The notes under the pieces were generated by a model. That model worked only from the letters and a program-made list of their open reading frames with translations, searched no databases and was not told where the DNA came from. Positions 52,388-61,218 of a DNA stretch of 64,000 nt are shown here, one piece after another. Both the position numbers and the translations under genes were made by a program. Position 1 is the first letter of the stretch. Every line of letters begins with the position of its first letter. The stretch lies in NCBI RefSeq assembly GCF_042675705.1, contig NZ_JBHTJJ010000007.1, one strand, 5' to 3'. Origin of the DNA: Ruegeria arenilitoris (GTDB lineage Bacteria; Pseudomonadota; Alphaproteobacteria; Rhodobacterales; Rhodobacteraceae).

Positions 52388-53436
52388 GTGACAGGCATAC
52401 GCAGCACAAGGCGCTGATCGCACCGCTTCGGGCGGCGATGTATGATTTCGACGAATCCGCCGTGCGGGACGCACTGGCCCAGGTGACCGCGCCCGACGCC
52501 CTGTTCCGCCTGTGCCATCCCTTCGGTGACAGCACCGGCAGCGAGGCGTTCTACGATCTGGCCTACAAGGGCCTGCTGGATGCCTGCCCGGACCTAGAAC
52601 GGCGCGACTATATCGTAATGGCCGGCCCGGACGAGTTCGGCGCCGACTGGGTCGGCTGCGGCGGCTACTACACCGGCACCTTCACCGGTCCGTGGCTGGA
52701 CATCCCGCCCACCGGCCATCAGGTCACCATGCGGTTTCACGAGTTCTACCGGTTCGAAAACGACCGGATCGTCGAGATGCAGGCCCTGTGGGACATCCCC
52801 GAGGTGATGATGCAGGCCCGTGCCTGGCCGATGGCGCCCAGCCTGGGCCGCGAATGGCATGTGCCGGGCCCGGCCACGCAGGACGGTCTGGTGCCGGGGC
52901 CCTACGACGCCGACAAGGGCCGCGCCACCTGCCAGCACATCGTCGACATGCTGGAACATCTGAAAAAGCACCCTTCGCAGGGCGGGCCAGAGGCGATGGA
53001 GATGGAGCGGTTCTGGCATCCGCGCATGAACTGGTACGGGCCTTCGGGCATCGGCACCGGGCGCGGCTATGCCGGGTTCCGCAACTGGCACCAGATCCCG
53101 TTCCTGAACGGAATGCCGGATCGCGGGCAATATGTCGACGACATCACCTATCATTTCTTCGGCGATGGCGATTACGCGGCAGTGACGGGCTGGCCCAACA
53201 TGATCCAGACCGTCACCCATGACGGGTGGATGGGCATCGCGCCTTCGGGCAAGCGGATCACCATGCGCAGCCTCGATTTCTGGCGGCTGGAGAACGGACG
53301 GATCCGCGAAAACTGGGTTCTGGTCGATCTTCTGGACGCCTATGCGCAGCTTGGCGTTGACGTCTTTGCCCGCCTGCGGGAATTCAACAAGGCCCGGAAC
53401 CTGGGCCGCATTGAAACCCAGGATGGAATGAGCTGA
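52384..53436 (+). CDS. Tandem SnoaL-like protein C
   Basis: A 350-residue protein with two SnoaL/NTF2-like domains (about 15-145 and 190-340). The C-terminal one reads SGKRITMRSLDFWRLENGRIRENWVLVDLLDAYAQLGVDVF, clearly homologous to protein B. The N-terminal HPFGDSTGSEAFYDLAYKGLL and WLDIPPTGHQVTMRFHEFYRFENDRIVEM repeat the same pattern. Overlaps the dehydrogenase by 4 bp and the SDR by 1 bp. Reaction unknown. Confidence 0.75.
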   Translation: MSDRHTQHKALIAPLRAAMYDFDESAVRDALAQVTAPDALFRLCHPFGDSTGSEAFYDLAYKGLLDACPDLERRDYIVMAGPDEFGADWVGCGGYYTGTFTGPWLDIPPTGHQVTMRFHEFYRFENDRIVEMQALWDIPEVMMQARAWPMAPSLGREWHVPGPATQDGLVPGPYDADKGRATCQHIVDMLEHLKKHPSQGGPEAMEMERFWHPRMNWYGPSGIGTGRGYAGFRNWHQIPFLNGMPDRGQYVDDITYHFFGDGDYAAVTGWPNMIQTVTHDGWMGIAPSGKRITMRSLDFWRLENGRIRENWVLVDLLDAYAQLGVDVFARLREFNKARNLGRIETQDGMS

Positions 53437-54200
53437 TGACCCAACTGCCCCGCACCCCTTCGTTCTCGCTGAGCGGCAAGACCGCGTTGGTCACCGGCGC
53501 ATCTTCGGGCATCGGATTGGGGTGCGCTGTCGCCCTGGCTGAGGCCGGGGCGCATGTGGTCTGCGCCGCGCGCGGGGCCGAGCGGCTGAACGAAGCGGTT
53601 TCCGCCCTGCAAGCGCAGGGTTGGTCGGCCGAGGGGCGGGTGCTGGATCAGGGCGACCTGACCGCGTTGCAGGCGCTGTTTAACGGGCGGGCCTTTGACG
53701 TGGTGGTGAACTCGGCCGGGACCGCGCGGCACGGGCCGGCGGTCGAAACCACGCCCGAGGATTTCGACGCGGTCACGAGTGTCAACCTGCGCTCGGCCTA
53801 TTTCCTGTCGGCCTATGCGGCCAAGGCGCTGATGGCAGCCGGGCGGCCCGGTTCGATCATCCACATTTCCAGCCAGATGGGCCATGTCGGCGGCATCGAC
53901 CGGGCGCTGTACTGTGCGACCAAGCACGGGCTGGAAGGCATGGTCAAGGCGATGGCGATCGAATGGGGCAAGCAGGGCATCCGCATCAACACGGTCTGCC
54001 CGACCTTCATCCGAACCCCGCTGACGCAATCGACCTTCGACAACCCTGAACGCGCGGCCTGGATCATGGACAAGATCAAGCTGAACCGCGTGGGCGAGGT
54101 TGAGGACATCATGGGCGCGGTTCTCTATCTTGCCTCCGACGCCTCAGGTCTGGTCACCGGCACGTCGATGCTGATCGACGGCGGATGGACGGCGGACTGA
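53436..54200 (+). CDS. Short-chain dehydrogenase/reductase
   Basis: A 254-residue classical SDR: cofactor loop TGASSGIGLG near residue 20, NSAGTA near 90, catalytic Ser in HISSQMG near 143 and YCATK near 157, C-terminal GTSMLIDGGW. It probably interconverts a secondary alcohol and ketone with NAD(P)H. It shares a TGATG junction with the LacI gene downstream. Confidence 0.88.
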   Translation: MTQLPRTPSFSLSGKTALVTGASSGIGLGCAVALAEAGAHVVCAARGAERLNEAVSALQAQGWSAEGRVLDQGDLTALQALFNGRAFDVVVNSAGTARHGPAVETTPEDFDAVTSVNLRSAYFLSAYAAKALMAAGRPGSIIHISSQMGHVGGIDRALYCATKHGLEGMVKAMAIEWGKQGIRINTVCPTFIRTPLTQSTFDNPERAAWIMDKIKLNRVGEVEDIMGAVLYLASDASGLVTGTSMLIDGGWTAD

Positions 54201-55243
54201 TGGCGGACAAGGTCACATCGCTTCAGGTTGCGCAACTGGCCGGCGTCAGCCAGTCAGCGGTCAGCCGGGTGTTCACGCCCGGCGCTTCGGTCAGCAAGAA
54301 GACCGAGGAAAAGGTGCGCAAAGCGGCGGCCGAACTGGGCTATCGTCCCAACGTGCTGGCGCGGGCGATGGTGTCGGGCAAAAGCCGGATCATCGGCCTG
54401 GTTGTCGGCTACCTGGACAACTACTTCTATCCCGAGGCGTTGGAGAAACTGTCCAACCGCCTGCAGGAGCATGGCTATCACGTGTTGATCTTCATGGCCT
54501 CGCGCTCGGCCGGAAATATCGACGACGTGATGGAGGAAATCCTCGACTATCAGGTGGACGGGGTCATTCTGGCCTCGGTGCCGATGTCGTCGGATATCGC
54601 TACCCGTTGCCAGCAGGCGGGCGTTCCGGTGGTGCTGTTCAACCGCAGCCAGGATATCGAGGGTATCACCACCGTGACCTCGGACAACTATGCCGGCGGC
54701 CGCAAGGTGGCCGAGTTCCTGCTGGCGGGCGGGCACCAACGTATCGCCTATATCGCGGGCTGGCAGGGTGCCTCGACCCAGCGCGACCGCGAGGCTGGTT
54801 TCCTTGCCGCACTGCGCGACGCCGGGAGCGATCTTTTTGCACATGGGATCGGCGAGTTTCACACCGAAAATGCCCGTGCGGCGGCCCGAACCATGTTCGA
54901 CGTGGCACCGGAGCGCCGACCTGACGCGGTTTTCGTCGCCAACGATCATATGGCTTTGGCGGTCATGGATGTTCTGCGCTTTGAGCTGGGCCTGCGCATC
55001 CCCGAAGACGTGTCGGTCGTGGGGTACGACGATGTGCCCCCCGCCGGATGGCCCGCATACAATCTGACGACGATCCGGCAGCGGGCGAACCTGATGGTCG
55101 CGGAAACGGTTGCCGCGCTGCTGGATCACATCGAAGAACCCAAGACTTCTGAACCCCGCAAGGTGGCAATTGACGGACCGCTGATCGTACGAACCTCGGC
55201 CCGGTTGCCCAAGGGATGGAACCCAAAAAGGACGAACACATGA
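54200..55243 (+). CDS. LacI-family transcriptional regulator of the cluster
   Basis: A 347-residue regulator with LacI helix-turn-helix (VTSLQVAQLAGVSQSAVSRVFTPGASVSKKTEEKVRKAAAELGYRPN, residues 5-51) and a periplasmic-binding-protein-like sensor domain (about 60-340). It lies inside the enzyme operon and presumably binds the two TTTGCATACG-type palindromes 8.5 kb upstream, with a pathway metabolite as inducer. ATG at 54200 overlaps the SDR stop. Confidence 0.93.
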   Translation: MADKVTSLQVAQLAGVSQSAVSRVFTPGASVSKKTEEKVRKAAAELGYRPNVLARAMVSGKSRIIGLVVGYLDNYFYPEALEKLSNRLQEHGYHVLIFMASRSAGNIDDVMEEILDYQVDGVILASVPMSSDIATRCQQAGVPVVLFNRSQDIEGITTVTSDNYAGGRKVAEFLLAGGHQRIAYIAGWQGASTQRDREAGFLAALRDAGSDLFAHGIGEFHTENARAAARTMFDVAPERRPDAVFVANDHMALAVMDVLRFELGLRIPEDVSVVGYDDVPPAGWPAYNLTTIRQRANLMVAETVAALLDHIEEPKTSEPRKVAIDGPLIVRTSARLPKGWNPKRTNT

Positions 55244-56229
55244 AGGGATTTGACCCCAAATTCCGGGATTTTCCCGACTATATCATCGGCATCACCAAGG
55301 AAATCTGGGAAGATCGCGCGATCGCCACGCTGCATGAATATTACAGCGACGACATCGTTGTCCGTTCACCGGGTTCGGTCGTACTGGGCAATCAAAACGT
55401 CATCGGCGCGACGATGGCGACCCTGGCCGAGTTTCCCGACCGGCAGCTTCTGGGCGAAGATGTGATCTGGTCGGGCACGCCCGAAGAGGGGATGCTGAGT
55501 TCCCACCGCATCATCTCGACCGCCACGCACCTTGCCGAAGGTGTCTATGGCAAACCGACCGGAACCAAGCTGCGGTACCGGATTCTGGCCGATTGCCATG
55601 CGATCGACAATCAGATCAACGATGAATGGCTGATCCGCGATCAGGGGGCCATCGTGCGCCAGATGGGCTGGGACCCCAAGGAATACGCAGCCGACCTGAT
55701 CGCTCGCGAGGGCGGGCCGGAAAACTGCGTGAAGCCTCTGACGCCCGAGATCGACCAGCCCGGCCCTTACAAGGGTCGAGGCAACGACAATGAATGGGGC
55801 CAGCGCTATGCCGATATTCTGACCCGGATCATGAAAGCCGACATGGGCGCGATCGGGGCTGAATATGACCGTGCGGTTCAGTCGGAATATGTCGGCGGGG
55901 TCACCGGACACGGTTGGGACTCGGTCGACCGGTTCTGGATGGGATTGCGAGCCAGCTTCCCCAATGCCGAGTTCCGCGTCGAACACCAGATCGGCCGCGA
56001 CGATCCCAATATGCCACCCCGTGCCGCTCTGCGTTGGAGCCTGTGGGGCAAGCATGACGGATGGGGGGTGTTCGGAGCCCCCACCGGAGCGCAGGTCTAT
56101 GTTCTGGGCATCAGCCATGCCGAATTCGGCGAACTGATCAGCGGCGAACCCAAGCTGCGCCGCGAATACACCCTGTTTGACGAAACCTCGGTCTGGAAGC
56201 AGATCCTTCTGCAAGGCGCAGAGGTCTGA
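55240..56229 (+). CDS. Tandem SnoaL-like protein D
   Basis: A 329-residue protein of the same two-domain SnoaL-like type, the most divergent of the four. N-terminal half: LHEYYSDDIVVRSPGSVVLGNQNVIGATMATLAEFPDRQLLGEDVIW (about 35-80); C-terminal half: DRFWMGLRASFPNAEFRVEHQIGRDD (about 233-258). ATG overlaps the LacI stop (ATGA). It is followed by 179 bp with no gene. Confidence 0.72.
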   Translation: MKGFDPKFRDFPDYIIGITKEIWEDRAIATLHEYYSDDIVVRSPGSVVLGNQNVIGATMATLAEFPDRQLLGEDVIWSGTPEEGMLSSHRIISTATHLAEGVYGKPTGTKLRYRILADCHAIDNQINDEWLIRDQGAIVRQMGWDPKEYAADLIAREGGPENCVKPLTPEIDQPGPYKGRGNDNEWGQRYADILTRIMKADMGAIGAEYDRAVQSEYVGGVTGHGWDSVDRFWMGLRASFPNAEFRVEHQIGRDDPNMPPRAALRWSLWGKHDGWGVFGAPTGAQVYVLGISHAEFGELISGEPKLRREYTLFDETSVWKQILLQGAEV

Positions 56230-56408
56230 ATGCACGCTCCGGTCAAATATCGTGTTCTGGCGTGCGGCCTGCGCGAGACCGGTGCAAGCCGACGCTTTCA
56301 CCGGTTCCGGCAAAGCCTTCGAGCGCGCCGCCTGAATTTGCGGCCTCCGGGAACGTGATCGAGCATCCGCCGACCATTTCATCAAACGCAAAATCCGGAA
56401 CCAGAACC

Positions 56409-57377
56409 ATGACACAATCAACCATCGCATCACGCATCGTCCGTTATGGCGAGCTCAAGCCGTGCAAGACGGCCTTCATCGATGCCCACACGCCGGGCAG
56501 CGATCAGAAAGAGAACTTTACCATCATCGGCGGCGGTGTTTCGGAGTCGCCAGATCAACATGTTCACATAACCGACAAGATCGGCTTCAATATCGGGGCC
56601 GCCGGCCAACCGCCCAAATGCCGCAACTCGCTGCACAGCCATACGACGGCCGAGGTCTTTTTTGTCGCCAAGGGCCGCTGGCGGTTTTTCTGGGGTCGCT
56701 ATGGCACGGCGGGCGAGTTCATTGCCGAGCAAGGTGACATCTTCAACATTCCTACCGGCATTTTCCGCGGGTTCGAGAACGTGGGCGACGACTACGGGAT
56801 GATCATGTCCATTCTGGGCGGCGACGATGCCGGCGGCGGCGTAACCTGGGCACCTCAGGTCATTGAAGACGCACGGGCGCACGGGTTGATGCTGGGTGAC
56901 AACGGCGTGCTCTACGACAGCAAGAAGGGCCAGGACCTCCCGCATAACGTCCGGCCTATGCCCTTGCTGACCGAAGAGCAGCTGAAATCCTATCCCGAAG
57001 TGCCGGTCGAAGCCGTGATCGGCAAATACGTGGCCCGCTACTGGGACCTGATGGCGCTGGCGGCCGACAAACCCGCCAAGGTGATCGGTGAAAACGGTCT
57101 GATCAAGGACAAGCCCGGCTTTGAGGTCGACTTCCTGACCCGCGGCTCTGGTGTTCAAGACCCCACCAAATCGGCCAAGCCCGTCGTGCTGATGCCGGCA
57201 AGCGGCCATTGGCGGGTCACTGTCGAGGATGTCGAAACCACGATTTCGGGTGGGGATACGGTGCTGGTGCTGCCCGGCGAAGCCTATACCATCACTCCAT
57301 CCATGACCGGTATGGCCGGGTTGTACCGTATCACCGCGACCGACGATCCTGCTGGCGCAACATGGACCGGCGACTGA
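56409..57377 (+). CDS. Double-cupin protein
   Basis: A 322-residue bicupin. Motif 1 (LHSHTTAEVFFVAKGRWRFF near residue 75) keeps HxH and Glu, but motif 2 (GDIFNIPTGIFRGFENVG near 113) has Arg where the third metal-binding His normally is. A second cupin-like stretch is VLMPASGHWRVTVEDVETTISGGDTVLVLPGEAYTI (about 260-300). It could be a sugar or keto-acid isomerase or dioxygenase; no reaction is assigned. ATG at 56409 is chosen after CGGAACC. Confidence 0.75.
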   Translation: MTQSTIASRIVRYGELKPCKTAFIDAHTPGSDQKENFTIIGGGVSESPDQHVHITDKIGFNIGAAGQPPKCRNSLHSHTTAEVFFVAKGRWRFFWGRYGTAGEFIAEQGDIFNIPTGIFRGFENVGDDYGMIMSILGGDDAGGGVTWAPQVIEDARAHGLMLGDNGVLYDSKKGQDLPHNVRPMPLLTEEQLKSYPEVPVEAVIGKYVARYWDLMALAADKPAKVIGENGLIKDKPGFEVDFLTRGSGVQDPTKSAKPVVLMPASGHWRVTVEDVETTISGGDTVLVLPGEAYTITPSMTGMAGLYRITATDDPAGATWTGD

Positions 57378-57394
57378 TCAAGAAAGGACCCTGC

Positions 57395-58522
57395 ATGACA
57401 AAGATACTTACCACCCATGTGGGGTCTCTGCCCCGATCCCAGGAAGTTGTCGACTTCATCTTTGCGCGCGAGCGGCACGAGCCCTATGACGCCGATGCGT
57501 TCGACAGTTGCATGACCAAGGCCGTGTCTGAAACGGTTCGGCGTCAGGTCGAGGCCGGTGTCGACATCGTCAGCGACGGAGAGACCTCAAAAATCTCGTA
57601 CGCGACATACGTAAAGGACCGCTACACAGGCTTCTCAGGGGACAGTCCACGGAATGCCCCCGCGGACCTGAAGATGTTTCCCAGCTTTTTGCAACGTCTT
57701 GCCAACGAAGGGGGCACACCCCAATACGCCCGGCCGCAATGCACGGGCGACGTTCGCTCGAAAGGCCAGGACGAACTGAACAAGGATATCCGCAACCTCA
57801 AGCAGGCAATGGCTGAGCACGGGGTCGAACGTGGGTTCATGAACGCCGCCTCGCCTGGGGTGATTTCTCTGTTTCTGCAGAACGGCCACTACCGCAGCCG
57901 CGAGGCCTATCTGGCCGCACTCGCCGATGCGATGAAGCAGGAATATGAAACGATCGTCGCAGCGGGACTGGATCTTCAGTTGGACTGCCCCGATCTGGCC
58001 CTTTCCCGGCACATGCTGTTCGCTGATCTTTCCGATGCCGAATTCATCGCGATCGCCGAGATGCATGTCGAAGCCCTGAACCATGCGCTGCAGAATGTCC
58101 CGCAAGATCGGGTCCGAGTGCATATCTGCTGGGGCAACTACGAAGGCCCGCATTGCTGCGACATTGCGATGGATCAGGTGTTCACGACCCTGATGGCGAC
58201 CAAATCCCGCTATGTTCTGTTCGAAACGTCGAACCCGCGCCACGCCCATGAGTGGACCGTCTTCCGGGATCGCAAGAGCGAAATTCCGGACGACAAGATC
58301 CTTGTGCCCGGCGTCGTAGACACGACAACGAATTTCATCGAACACCCCGAGCTGGTGCGGCAACGCATCGAGCGGTTCGCCAATATCGTGGGGCCGGATC
58401 GGGTCATCGCCGGGAGTGACTGTGGGTTTGGTACATTTGCCGGCTTCGGTGCGGTCGACCCCGACATCGCCTATGCCAAGCTGGCCTCCCTGGCCGAAGG
58501 TGCCAGATTGGCATCGGCATGA
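57395..58522 (+). CDS. MetE C-terminal-like zinc thiol transferase
   Basis: A 375-residue homologue of the C-terminal half of cobalamin-independent methionine synthase and of epoxyalkane:coenzyme M transferase. It keeps the zinc ligands His/Cys in VHICWGNYEGPH near residue 245, Glu in VLFETSNPRH near 272 and Cys in AGSDCGFGTFAGFG near 345, plus TTHVGSLPRS at the start. Such enzymes activate a thiol for alkyl transfer, so the pathway may contain a thiol or an alkylated intermediate. AAAGGA precedes the ATG. Confidence 0.85.
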   Translation: MTKILTTHVGSLPRSQEVVDFIFARERHEPYDADAFDSCMTKAVSETVRRQVEAGVDIVSDGETSKISYATYVKDRYTGFSGDSPRNAPADLKMFPSFLQRLANEGGTPQYARPQCTGDVRSKGQDELNKDIRNLKQAMAEHGVERGFMNAASPGVISLFLQNGHYRSREAYLAALADAMKQEYETIVAAGLDLQLDCPDLALSRHMLFADLSDAEFIAIAEMHVEALNHALQNVPQDRVRVHICWGNYEGPHCCDIAMDQVFTTLMATKSRYVLFETSNPRHAHEWTVFRDRKSEIPDDKILVPGVVDTTTNFIEHPELVRQRIERFANIVGPDRVIAGSDCGFGTFAGFGAVDPDIAYAKLASLAEGARLASA

Positions 58523-59214
58523 CGCCCCTGGTTCTTCTTCCCGGAATGATGTGCGATGCCCGACTATTCGGGCCGCAAATCGAAGCCCTGTCCGGACGGG
58601 TGCCGTTGATGACCCACCCGTTGTGCGCCCAGGACAGCGTCGAGGCAATGGCGGCGGATGTACTGAGCCACGCGCCGCCGGTATTTGCCCTTGCGGGACT
58701 TTCCATGGGCGGGATCGTTGCCATGGAAGTACTGCGCCAGGCGCCAGAACGTGTTGAACGGCTGGCACTCCTGGACACGAACCCGCTGGCCGAAGCAGAC
58801 GAGGTCAAAACCCGGCGCGGTCCGCAGATGGAGGCCGTGCGTCAAGGTGGATTGCGGCAGGTCATGCGTGACGAGCTAAAGCCGAACTATCTGGCCGATG
58901 GCCCTCGGCAGGGCGCAATTCTGGACCTGTGCATGGCCATGGCAACCGATCTGGGCCCCGAGGTCTTTCTTCGCCAGTCCATTGCACTCATGGGCCGCCC
59001 TGATCAAACGGACACCTTGTCCGCTTATCAAGGTCCAAGCCTCGTTCTATGCGGCGAGGATGACAGATTATGTCCGTTGGAGCGGCACGAACTGATGCAC
59101 AAGCTTCTCGGAAACAGCACGCTGGAGGTCGTAATCGGTGCGGGGCACCTGCCCACCCTCGAGCGACCCCAGGAAACCACAGCGGCGTTGCGCCGTTGGT
59201 TGGAGGTTCCATGA
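58519..59214 (+). CDS. Alpha/beta-hydrolase
   Basis: A 231-residue serine hydrolase: nucleophile elbow GLSMGGI near residue 62, the acid in LCGEDDRLCPLERHE near 180 and His in GAGHLPTLERPQE near 213. It likely hydrolyses an ester, lactone or thioester intermediate of the cluster. ATGA overlap with the MetE-like gene and another with the aldolase gene show strong coupling. Confidence 0.88.
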   Translation: MTPLVLLPGMMCDARLFGPQIEALSGRVPLMTHPLCAQDSVEAMAADVLSHAPPVFALAGLSMGGIVAMEVLRQAPERVERLALLDTNPLAEADEVKTRRGPQMEAVRQGGLRQVMRDELKPNYLADGPRQGAILDLCMAMATDLGPEVFLRQSIALMGRPDQTDTLSAYQGPSLVLCGEDDRLCPLERHELMHKLLGNSTLEVVIGAGHLPTLERPQETTAALRRWLEVP

Positions 59215-59906
59215 CACCGTCCCTACTTGCCTTGCTACGCAAAGTCGACACACCCACAGTCTGCAACGCCATCGAGATGGCCCAAGGCAAGCGCGGGTTT
59301 GACCAATTCACGCGTGGCACGATGTTCTGTTCGGCCCCATCCGAGGGCGCAATCGTCGGGTTTGCCCGTACAGCCAAGATCGCTGCGGTGCAGCCGCCCT
59401 CCGAAGCGCCGGAAGTCATCAGGCAGCGGCGAATGGACTACTACAGATATATGGCCGAGGCCCCGGCTCCCTCAGTTGCAGTGGTTGAAGATGTCGATTT
59501 CCCCTCCTGCATCGGCGCCTATTGGGGCGAAATCAATACGTCTGTTCACAAGGGGTTCGGAATGGCCGGCGCACTTACCAACGGGGTGATGCGGGACCTT
59601 GGTGACATGCCGCAAGGATTTCCGGTCATCGCCGGTTCTATTGGGCCCAGCCATGGTTTCGTTCACGTCCGAGAGATCGACACGCCTGTTTCGATCTTCG
59701 GCCTGACGGTCAATCCATCGGATCTCATCCATGCGGACCGGCATGGTGCTGTTGTTGTCCCTGCCGATCTGATTGATCAGCTCAAACACGCCATTCTGAA
59801 ACTCTTTGAAACCGAACGAATAATTCTGAATGCGGCTTCTGAACCCGGCTTCAACTTCGAGAAATTTGAAATCGCTTGGGCCGCATTTGAAAAAGCGCGC
59901 GTTTAA
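59211..59906 (+). CDS. RraA-family aldolase-like protein
   Basis: A 231-residue protein of the RraA/4-hydroxy-4-methyl-2-oxoglutarate aldolase fold. The core GAYWGEINTSVHKGFGMAGALTNGVMRDLGDMPQGFPVIAG lies near residues 102-142, with the RD pair present; the usual TDG reads TNG. DLIHADRHGAVVVPADL near 170-186 is typical. It may release pyruvate or decarboxylate the last intermediate. Last gene of the operon. Confidence 0.82.
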   Translation: MTPSLLALLRKVDTPTVCNAIEMAQGKRGFDQFTRGTMFCSAPSEGAIVGFARTAKIAAVQPPSEAPEVIRQRRMDYYRYMAEAPAPSVAVVEDVDFPSCIGAYWGEINTSVHKGFGMAGALTNGVMRDLGDMPQGFPVIAGSIGPSHGFVHVREIDTPVSIFGLTVNPSDLIHADRHGAVVVPADLIDQLKHAILKLFETERIILNAASEPGFNFEKFEIAWAAFEKARV

Positions 59907-60521
59907 GGGTGCACTTAGTCTGACCGATCGCTGGCGTGGGTCAGCAGTTGGTTGGTCGGTCGTAGCCCACGTCTTGGGAGCTTCGATTGCGCATTAATGC
60001 CGCCTCCGCCTATCTTTCCTTTTCTTTGGCTGCGATGGTTGGGTTGGTGCAAAACGAGCGGTGGAAAACGAGCAAAGCCGCCCTTGGGCGGCTCGTTCGG
60101 TGTTTTGTTCAACTGTGTTGGTTGCGGGAGAGCGCAACCGCCGTTGTCGAACGCAGTTAAAATGCATGATTAAAGCGTAATCCTTTTGAAAGCAGACGTT
60201 CCTATCAAAACACTTGTATGACCGCATTGAGCCCAAGGCTGCCATTGCCATTTCTCGCTGCGTGCGCTCGCAGCACAATAATCGCCGCGATTGCATCATC
60301 TTCAGCGCCGCCATGCGGCGTGAAGCGCGGCCATTCGCTCGGGATGCAGCGAGGTTGTCAGCTGCAATCTACAGGTTGCGGACAAAGCAAACCTTGACGA
60401 CTTCAGGCCGAACGTCGGCTTCTAGGTTTTTTGCGCGCGACCTTTCTGCGGTGCATTTAGGAAAATCGTTGGTCCGTTTCCAGCAAACATCCAATTCCGG
60501 GCAATAGCCTGACTTCTTCTT
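59907..60521. other. 615-bp gene-free boundary with stem-loops
   Basis: No convincing gene. Composition turns AT-richer here. Two strong stem-loops occur: AGCCGCCC-TT-GGGCGGCT at 60076-60093, and GGTTGCG-GGAGAG-CGCAACC at 60120-60139 enclosed by an outer AACTG/CAGTT pair (60111-60115 with 60154-60158). They may terminate the upstream operon or belong to an old repeat element. I could not find a tRNA-Ala 3' repeat as an attachment site. Confidence 0.5.
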
Positions 60522-61091
60522 CTACTTTCCAATAAGAATTGCGTGTTCCCGTTCTATAACCTTTTCCCAGTCGCCTTGCGCTTTCAGACCGGTCGAAGAG
60601 TCTCCCATGAGCGAAGTGACCATTAGTCTTCCACGCGCTTTCGCTTCCTCTTTCGAGAAACCGGCCTGTTCAAACATCCAGGCGGCAAACTGGAAGCGTT
60701 TTCCGATGGTTCTTTGATACGCTTCTTGCACTTTTTCATCAGTTTTTGCCCAGACTGACACGGCGTGATCCGGCAAGGCGGCGTCCTCTTCAATGACCTT
60801 TTTCATGAGAAGAAGAATACGGTCTTCCGGGGGGCCGCCAAATGTCTTTGCCTTTGTGATCACGTTGTCAGTCAGTTCCTGCTCCCAATATCTGAGAACT
60901 TCATCCAAAAGCTCGCGGACGTTCTTGAAATGCCAGTAAAAGCTACCGCTTGTCAGGTTCAGCCGCTTTGCCATTGGCACGACCTTTATCGCGGCAACGC
61001 CGCCCTCGTTGAGTACTTTGTAGGCCAGCAATATCCAGTCTTCCTTGGTCGCGGCGTTTTTTGGTGAGTTTCGAGCGATAGATTCTGCCAT
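60522..61091 (-). CDS. TetR-family transcriptional regulator
   Basis: A 189-residue regulator: N-terminal HTH (WILLAYKVLNEGGVAAIKVVPMAKRLNLTSGSFYWHFKNVRELLDEV, about 20-66) and a ligand domain (about 75-185). Divergent from the exported MBL hydrolase with a 39-bp nested dyad between them, so autoregulation and control of the neighbour are likely. AT-richer than the preceding region. Confidence 0.9.
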   Translation of the reverse strand: MAESIARNSPKNAATKEDWILLAYKVLNEGGVAAIKVVPMAKRLNLTSGSFYWHFKNVRELLDEVLRYWEQELTDNVITKAKTFGGPPEDRILLLMKKVIEEDAALPDHAVSVWAKTDEKVQEAYQRTIGKRFQFAAWMFEQAGFSKEEAKARGRLMVTSLMGDSSTGLKAQGDWEKVIEREHAILIGK

Positions 61092-61116
61092 TCAGATTAC
61101 AGCATTCTTTATTTGA

Positions 61117-61155
61117 CATAGAGCAGTCTACGGGCTTACCGTAGAGATGTCTATG
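61117..61155. promoter_or_regulatory. Nested TetR operator
   Basis: CATAGA-N4-TCTACGG-N5-CCGTAGA-N4-TCTATG: two concentric perfect inverted repeats over 39 bp, overlapping a TTGACA -35-like box at 61113-61118. The arrangement matches sites bound by a pair of TetR dimers. Confidence 0.75.
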
Positions 61156-61218
61156 GTGAACGAGGGGATCACAAATTCGTGTTCTCTTAAGAGGCTTCGT
61201 TTTGAAGGGGGGGGATCA

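Noticed and set aside
60214..60507. 97-codon open frame in the 60-kb boundary region
   Set aside because: No ribosome-binding site, unusual composition, no recognisable family; it overlaps structured, repeat-like sequence.
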